DNA of 64,000 nucleotides from Flavobacteriales bacterium (GTDB lineage Bacteria; Bacteroidota; Bacteroidia; Flavobacteriales_D; Parvicellaceae): NCBI GenBank assembly GCA_018401455.1, contig JAGYKU010000007.1, positions 1 to 64,000 of the forward strand, read 5' to 3'. Shown piece by piece: positions 60,005 to 64,000 of this stretch (position 1 is its first letter; each line of letters starts with the position of its first letter). The notes under the pieces were generated by a model. It saw only the letters and a program-made list of their open reading frames with translations, ran no database searches and was not told where the DNA came from. The position numbers and the translations under genes were made by a program.

Positions 60005-60943
60005 ATGAAGAAAAAATTGATTTATATAAGTGTTTTGTTCTTAGTGGTTCATTTTAGTTTTCTTCTCTTATTTCATTATGTAAACAACAGAAGAAATGAA
60101 CTGGTCATAAAATTTGACAATATCTTGTCTAGTGATAAATACTACCGAACCATTCTGGCTGGGGACTCTCATTCTAATAGAAGTATTGATGAAACAAAAA
60201 TTGACGGGTTATATTCTATTGCGTATTTCGGAGAAAACAATGTGATGACATACTATAAAATTAAATATTTGCTAGAAAATAAAAATTTAAAAGATCCCGA
60301 ATATATAATTTTACCATGTGATATTGTTACTTTTTCTAAAGGCTTTAATTTGTACAGATCTCAAAAAGGATTTTACAAAAACCTCATCCCTTTGAGTGAA
60401 TTATCAGAATTTGAACAAGACCTGTATGGAAGTTATTACGACTATATCAAATTAACCTTGTTTCCATATATAGAATGGCAGTTTGCTATGAATACAGCAC
60501 ATCAAAACAGAAAAAAGAAAAATAAACTGCGTTTTAGTGAATTACCCATAGAAAAACAAAAAGCTAAAGCAAAGTTTTTTGTACAAGAAGAGTTAATGTG
60601 TTCCAAAAATTATGAGAACTTATTTGCCCCAACATCATTAAAATATTTGGAAAAAACCATTTTGTTGTGTAAACAAAATAATGTAAAACCTATTTTTATA
60701 AAGTTTCCTATGACCAATTATGTTTTTAGTGAAATAAAAAATAACGTAAATGCTAGATATATACTAATCAGACCTTCGGAAGAAATAATAAATAAACACG
60801 ATTTACCAATACTAAATTTTGAAAGAACTTTTGAAAACAACCCTGAGTTGTTTTTTGACAGCCATCACCTAAACGACTATGGAAAAGAGATGTTTACACC
60901 AATAATTAAAAATGCTTTAGACAGTTTATACAAAGTTTATTGA
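60005..60943 (+). CDS. SGNH-like (AlgJ/DltD-like) acetylation partner protein
   Basis: The 312-residue product has an N-terminal membrane anchor (about 7-27). An SGNH/GDSL-type block I, LAGDSHSNRSID (about residue 51), and a C-terminal block V, FFDSHHLNDYGKEMF (about 286-300), give the Ser and the Asp-His pair of the catalytic triad. Such proteins sit outside the inner membrane and receive acyl groups from the MBOAT partner to transfer to a polysaccharide. It starts 6 bp after the MBOAT stop, which strongly supports the pairing. The direct sequence family is not certain, and the acceptor is unknown. Confidence 0.75.
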   Translation: MKKKLIYISVLFLVVHFSFLLLFHYVNNRRNELVIKFDNILSSDKYYRTILAGDSHSNRSIDETKIDGLYSIAYFGENNVMTYYKIKYLLENKNLKDPEYIILPCDIVTFSKGFNLYRSQKGFYKNLIPLSELSEFEQDLYGSYYDYIKLTLFPYIEWQFAMNTAHQNRKKKNKLRFSELPIEKQKAKAKFFVQEELMCSKNYENLFAPTSLKYLEKTILLCKQNNVKPIFIKFPMTNYVFSEIKNNVNARYILIRPSEEIINKHDLPILNFERTFENNPELFFDSHHLNDYGKEMFTPIIKNALDSLYKVY

Positions 60944-61671
60944 GACTTTTTAATAAAAAACAATGAGGTTACATTCATTAAGACTCTTCTAAAAAAATTT
61001 GGAAAATGTTTAAATACATAAATTCTCTGGAATTTCAATTGCCAAAAAAGAGTTGCTTTTACTTTAGCACAGATATTTGATTTATCATTGATAAACTCAG
61101 GTCTGAGAATGTCAACAATTAATACATATCTTGATGTATCGGAATCATTCCAAACTTCATGCTCATGCGCATCACAAAAAGCAAATACTTTTCCGTTTTC
61201 CCAACTAATTTCAGCATCTTTTACTTTCATTCCCATTATTGGAAGTGATGCCTCTGATTTTAAAGTCAAATGAACTCTGTACATTACATTACTATCTCCA
61301 TGATGAGGTTTTATTTTAGTATGAGGCTGTAGAATAGAAAAAGCACAAGAAGTAACACCTTCAATTTTTTCTATGACATCAAATGTCTTAGGGGTTTTTA
61401 ATACATTTTCCTTTTTAACATCTCCCCAAACCATCAAAGGAAAGATTGTCCAGTTTTCTTTTTTGGATGCAAGCGTTTCATTAAAATAAGGGATAATGTT
61501 TTTTTCTTCTATTACTATCAATTCTTCAATTTCAGATAAAAATATTTTGTAATTATCTTCAAGAGTTTTCTTCCATTTAAAATGGTCAATATTAAAAAAA
61601 GCAGGTTCACTCCCTTTATATTCGTATCGCTCTGCAAATGAGTACCACTCTTTTGTCTTTGTAGTATCCAT
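60937..61671 (-). CDS. Aspartyl/asparaginyl beta-hydroxylase family protein 1
   Basis: Fe(II)/2-oxoglutarate oxygenases of this family include mammalian AspH and bacterial LpxO, which hydroxylates lipid A acyl chains. The 244 residues have the iron-binding HHGDSN (about 127-132; H-x-G/D layout), RVHLTLKSE, the WENGKVFAFCDAHEHEVWN segment with the second His, and the 2OG-binding Arg (SRYVLIVDILRPEF). A C-terminal hydrophobic segment follows. It overlaps the upstream paralogue by one base and the convergent SGNH gene by 7 bp. The substrate may be an acyl chain or peptide; this is inference. Confidence 0.8.
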   Translation of the reverse strand: MDTTKTKEWYSFAERYEYKGSEPAFFNIDHFKWKKTLEDNYKIFLSEIEELIVIEEKNIIPYFNETLASKKENWTIFPLMVWGDVKKENVLKTPKTFDVIEKIEGVTSCAFSILQPHTKIKPHHGDSNVMYRVHLTLKSEASLPIMGMKVKDAEISWENGKVFAFCDAHEHEVWNDSDTSRYVLIVDILRPEFINDKSNICAKVKATLFWQLKFQRIYVFKHFPNFFRRVLMNVTSLFFIKKSQ

Positions 61672-62420
61672 CAGTAAACCTTAAATAAGTTAAATATTTT
61701 TGTTGCTATCAAAGCAAACGGACTTATGAGAATGGCAATTCCCTGAATAACAAATGGAGGAAACTTTAATAAAAACTTCAATGTTTGTGCTCTTTTTTGA
61801 AGAAATAAAGAAGTTCTTACGGTAGCGATTATTTTATTTTTTTTATGCTTATACTCCCCTCTCAAAACATCTATCACCATTATAAAACGTGGGTTTTCTG
61901 AATTATTATATGCTTCATGATTGTAAGCGTCCATAAAAATAAGCCACTTACCATTTTCCCAAGACCTAACCTCGTCTCTAACTCTAAACCCACATTTTGG
62001 CAGTCCATCAGGAACACTTAAACCAAGATGACAACGATAAATACCGTTTGTATCACCACAATGAGGAAGAATAGAACTATTGGGTTCTAACAAATTGAAT
62101 GACAAAGACAAAATCTCTGGATATTTTTCTAAAATTGAAGTTGTTAACGGGAAATTCTTTTGGTTTTTAAACAAATTAATCCCCCAGTTTTTTAAACTTA
62201 TCGTTTTCCAACTTTTGGGCTTAGAAACCATAGAGGTATTGAAGTACCCTTCAAGTTCATTGGCTTTTAAATATAACTTTAATTCTTCATATATTGCAGC
62301 ATACTTTTCTTGAAACTCTTTGTGCCATAAAAAACTAGAATCATCAATAAATGAAGATTCTGAACCTTTATATTCGAATGAAAAATCATATAAACTAAAC
62401 CATAATTTATTCATTGACAA
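61671..62420 (-). CDS. Aspartyl/asparaginyl beta-hydroxylase family protein 2
   Basis: The 249 residues show the same core: PHCGDTNGIYRCHLGL (iron His, about 131), RSWENGKWLIFMDAYNHEAYN (second His) and RFIMVIDVLRGEY (2-oxoglutarate Arg). A C-terminal hydrophobic part, PPFVIQGIAILISPFALIATKIF, looks like a membrane-associated helix, which suits a lipid substrate as in LpxO. It is first in a two-gene unit, sharing one base with the downstream copy. A start at Met 3 is an alternative. Confidence 0.8.
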   Translation of the reverse strand: MSMNKLWFSLYDFSFEYKGSESSFIDDSSFLWHKEFQEKYAAIYEELKLYLKANELEGYFNTSMVSKPKSWKTISLKNWGINLFKNQKNFPLTTSILEKYPEILSLSFNLLEPNSSILPHCGDTNGIYRCHLGLSVPDGLPKCGFRVRDEVRSWENGKWLIFMDAYNHEAYNNSENPRFIMVIDVLRGEYKHKKNKIIATVRTSLFLQKRAQTLKFLLKFPPFVIQGIAILISPFALIATKIFNLFKVY

Positions 62421-62517
62421 ATTCTTTTAGATTGTCAAAAGTAAATAAAATAAATTAGTTTTAGACAGGTATAAATTTTTCAATTATCTTCAAATTATTT
62501 ATACCTTAGCACTAAAT

Positions 62518-63213
62518 ATGGAAAATTCAGACAACTCTATACTATCAGATAAAAACCCGTCATTTTTTTATAATAAAAATGATTTTCCTAATATTTTAGA
62601 ATTAGAAAATCATTTTACAACTTTAAAAGAAGAGTTGTTGAATTTAATTAAAATGAATAAAGAAGAAAGTTGGTTGAGAACTTTTCCCAGTTATGTAAAA
62701 TCAGAAGAACAAAAAGCTTGGAAGGTTTTTTCTTTTCTCTTCTTTTCAATGAAATTTCCTTCTCATGCAGCATTATGTCCTAAAACAGCAAACCTAATCT
62801 ATGGTATTTCAGAAATCATGTCCTGTGACTACTCTTACATGAAAGCAAATACTAAAATTTTACCTCATAAAGGTTATTCTAGAATGGTATTAAGATGCCA
62901 CCTACCACTAATTGTCCCTAAAGGAGATTTGTGTGGTATTAGAGTTGGTGACGAAACCAAATATTGGAAAGAGGGAGAACTCCTCATTTTTGATGATTCC
63001 TTTGAACATGAAGCCTGGAATAATAGTAATGAAGATCGAGTTGTTTTAATGTTCGATATCCCCAATGCAAAATGGGGTTATTCGGCTCAAGAGATTTCAG
63101 ATTATAAAATTAAGAGTTTAGAAGACCCTTTTTTATTGTCGCTTGCTCCATATCAATTATGGCAAGAGGCTCTAAAATCTGGGGTTTTTCCTATTGACAA
63201 ATTTGATTTTTGA
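62518..63213 (+). CDS. Aspartyl/asparaginyl beta-hydroxylase family protein 3
   Basis: The 231-residue paralogue on the opposite strand has LPHKGYSRMVLRCHLPLIVP (iron His, about 121), YWKEGELLIFDDSFEHEAWN (second His) and DRVVLMFDIPN. It differs from the other two in that Asp of HxGD is Tyr (HKGY); in AspH the iron is held by two His only, so activity is still possible. No C-terminal membrane helix is visible. It is divergent from copy 2 (97-bp gap) and overlaps the GNAT gene by 23 bp at the 3' ends. Confidence 0.78.
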   Translation: MENSDNSILSDKNPSFFYNKNDFPNILELENHFTTLKEELLNLIKMNKEESWLRTFPSYVKSEEQKAWKVFSFLFFSMKFPSHAALCPKTANLIYGISEIMSCDYSYMKANTKILPHKGYSRMVLRCHLPLIVPKGDLCGIRVGDETKYWKEGELLIFDDSFEHEAWNNSNEDRVVLMFDIPNAKWGYSAQEISDYKIKSLEDPFLLSLAPYQLWQEALKSGVFPIDKFDF

Positions 63214-63820
63214 GATACTCGTTTATTTGTTCAAGGTTTGTATCAGATGGCCTTCCTGTAATCTGAATCTCATCATTATTATTGTGGGTTAATTTTGCCG
63301 CTTGGTTCAACTTTGAGCCATATTTTAAGTAGTTTTCTAATGTTAATTCGTAATACGAACTAATTCCATCATTAGATTTGGGGATTAATTTATACCCTAG
63401 TAATTTATTGTAATCTATAGATTTTTGATTTGAATTAAGTATTTTCACTCTTGAAATATTTGTCAACTTAATTTCTAAAAAAACGACATTTAAAAGGCAT
63501 AAAGTAGCAAATGTTGGAGCGATTGAATTGAGATGCTCTTTTTCACCAATAAATATACCTCCTTCTCCGAATCCTAATTGTGGATTGTAATTTTTTGCAT
63601 TGATGACTCCAATTTTCTTGTTTTCCCAATTTATAACGAAGTAATAATTATATTTATTATTAATAGAATGAAACCATTTCTCTTGTTCTTCTTTAGTGAT
63701 TACTTTTTTATAGTCCATATTATCTACTACAAAATCTTGATTTCTCCATTGCCTAACCAATTCAATTTCATCAAATTGCAATCTGGTCAGATGAACTCCA
63801 TATTGACTAATCTTTAGCAT
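63191..63820 (-). CDS. GNAT family N-acetyltransferase
   Basis: I chose the ATG at 63820 (MLKISQYGVHLTRL), which overlaps the upstream glycosyltransferase stop by 14 bp. The 209 residues show a RimJ/PseH-like GNAT layout: LTRLQFDEIELVRQWRN near the start, TKEEQEKWFHSI, NYYFVINWENKKIGVINAKNY, FGEGGIFIGE and NSNQKSIDYNKLLGYKLI near the acetyl-CoA exit. In similar clusters these enzymes acetylate amino sugars before glycan assembly, which is inferred here from context. It overlaps the hydroxylase at its 3' end by 23 bp. Confidence 0.75.
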   Translation of the reverse strand: MLKISQYGVHLTRLQFDEIELVRQWRNQDFVVDNMDYKKVITKEEQEKWFHSINNKYNYYFVINWENKKIGVINAKNYNPQLGFGEGGIFIGEKEHLNSIAPTFATLCLLNVVFLEIKLTNISRVKILNSNQKSIDYNKLLGYKLIPKSNDGISSYYELTLENYLKYGSKLNQAAKLTHNNNDEIQITGRPSDTNLEQINEYLKNQICQ

Positions 63821-64000
63821 AAGAATCAATTTCAAGTTCATTGTATGAAGGTACATTATTGAGTTTTCTCAACATGTGTCTTATGTATTGTGCTATGATT
63901 CCAATACTCAATATTATTAAGCCAGAGGAAAATAAAACACTTACTATAATTGCTGAGAATCCTGGAGTGTCTATTCTAAAGAACACTTTTTTGATGATAA
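63807..64000 (-). CDS. Family 2 glycosyltransferase (GtrB/DPM-like), C-terminal part only
   Basis: The last 64 codons are visible; the gene continues beyond the window. The reading RIDTPGFSAIIVSVLFSS and GLIILSIGIIAQYIRHMLRK, followed by NNVPSY, is the double membrane-helix tail typical of polyprenyl-phosphate-linked GT2 enzymes such as GtrB/ArnC. Those tails usually read 'PG W(T/S)SLIVSI ... QLISIGIIGEYI'. The catalytic domain is outside the window. Its stop overlaps the GNAT start by 14 bp, so the two are co-translated. Confidence 0.75.
   Translation of the reverse strand, partial: IIKKVFFRIDTPGFSAIIVSVLFSSGLIILSIGIIAQYIRHMLRKLNNVPSYNELEIDSYAKD

Overview
The window comes from a low-GC member of the Bacteroidota, probably Flavobacteriales. 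The evidence is type IX secretion (T9SS) sorting domains of both types, PorP/SprF and SprB-like proteins, TAnnTTTG promoters, an atpD-atpC pair standing alone, and a TPR-secG-groES-groEL block. I do not assign a genus.

Layout. 0-4.6 kb: small envelope proteins (one a Rieske-fold lipoprotein without its His ligands), a fatty acid hydroxylase-family membrane protein, and frameshifted DUF5684-like, MORN-like and rarA genes. 4.6-12.4 kb: three T9SS cargo proteins, with riboflavin synthase present once in full (frameshifted) and once as a 3' fragment. 12.5-31.6 kb: mainly housekeeping genes (atpC/atpD, TerC, SCO1, uvrB, rbfA, tsaE, alanine dehydrogenase, secG, groES/groEL) with several hypotheticals, two candidate structured RNAs and an 88-bp tandem repeat behind groEL, ending in a LemA-like/TPM gene pair. 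31.7-37.2 kb: an array of long imperfect palindromes, mostly alternating with single minus-strand accessory genes; it resembles a gene-cassette array with no recombinase in view. 37.3-41.4 kb: broken tpx, a lipoprotein, an HI0933-like flavoprotein and a cut-off receptor-like outer-membrane protein. 41.4-54.7 kb: yifB/comM and a gliding/T9SS adhesin module in transcription order: giant SprB-like protein, PorP/SprF, OmpA-PD40 protein. 55.0-64.0 kb: a surface-decoration cluster with three tandem sulfotransferases, an MBOAT O-acyltransferase with an SGNH-like partner, three Asp/Asn beta-hydroxylase-family proteins, a GNAT acetyltransferase and the end of a family-2 glycosyltransferase.

Sequence quality is very uneven. 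About 2.3-4.2, 8.16-11.6, 30.7-41.4 and 52.4-54.3 kb, plus a spot at 58.73-58.82 kb, are full of single-base frameshifts, often at homopolymers, while the rest is clean. Conserved core genes (rarA, ribE, tpx) are hit only inside these patches, so poorly polished sequence is a better explanation than gene decay. Broken genes there are typed as pseudogene only to record the broken frame.

The most unusual parts are the palindrome-separated gene array at 31.7-37.2 kb and the sulfotransferase/MBOAT/beta-hydroxylase cluster at 55.4-63.8 kb.
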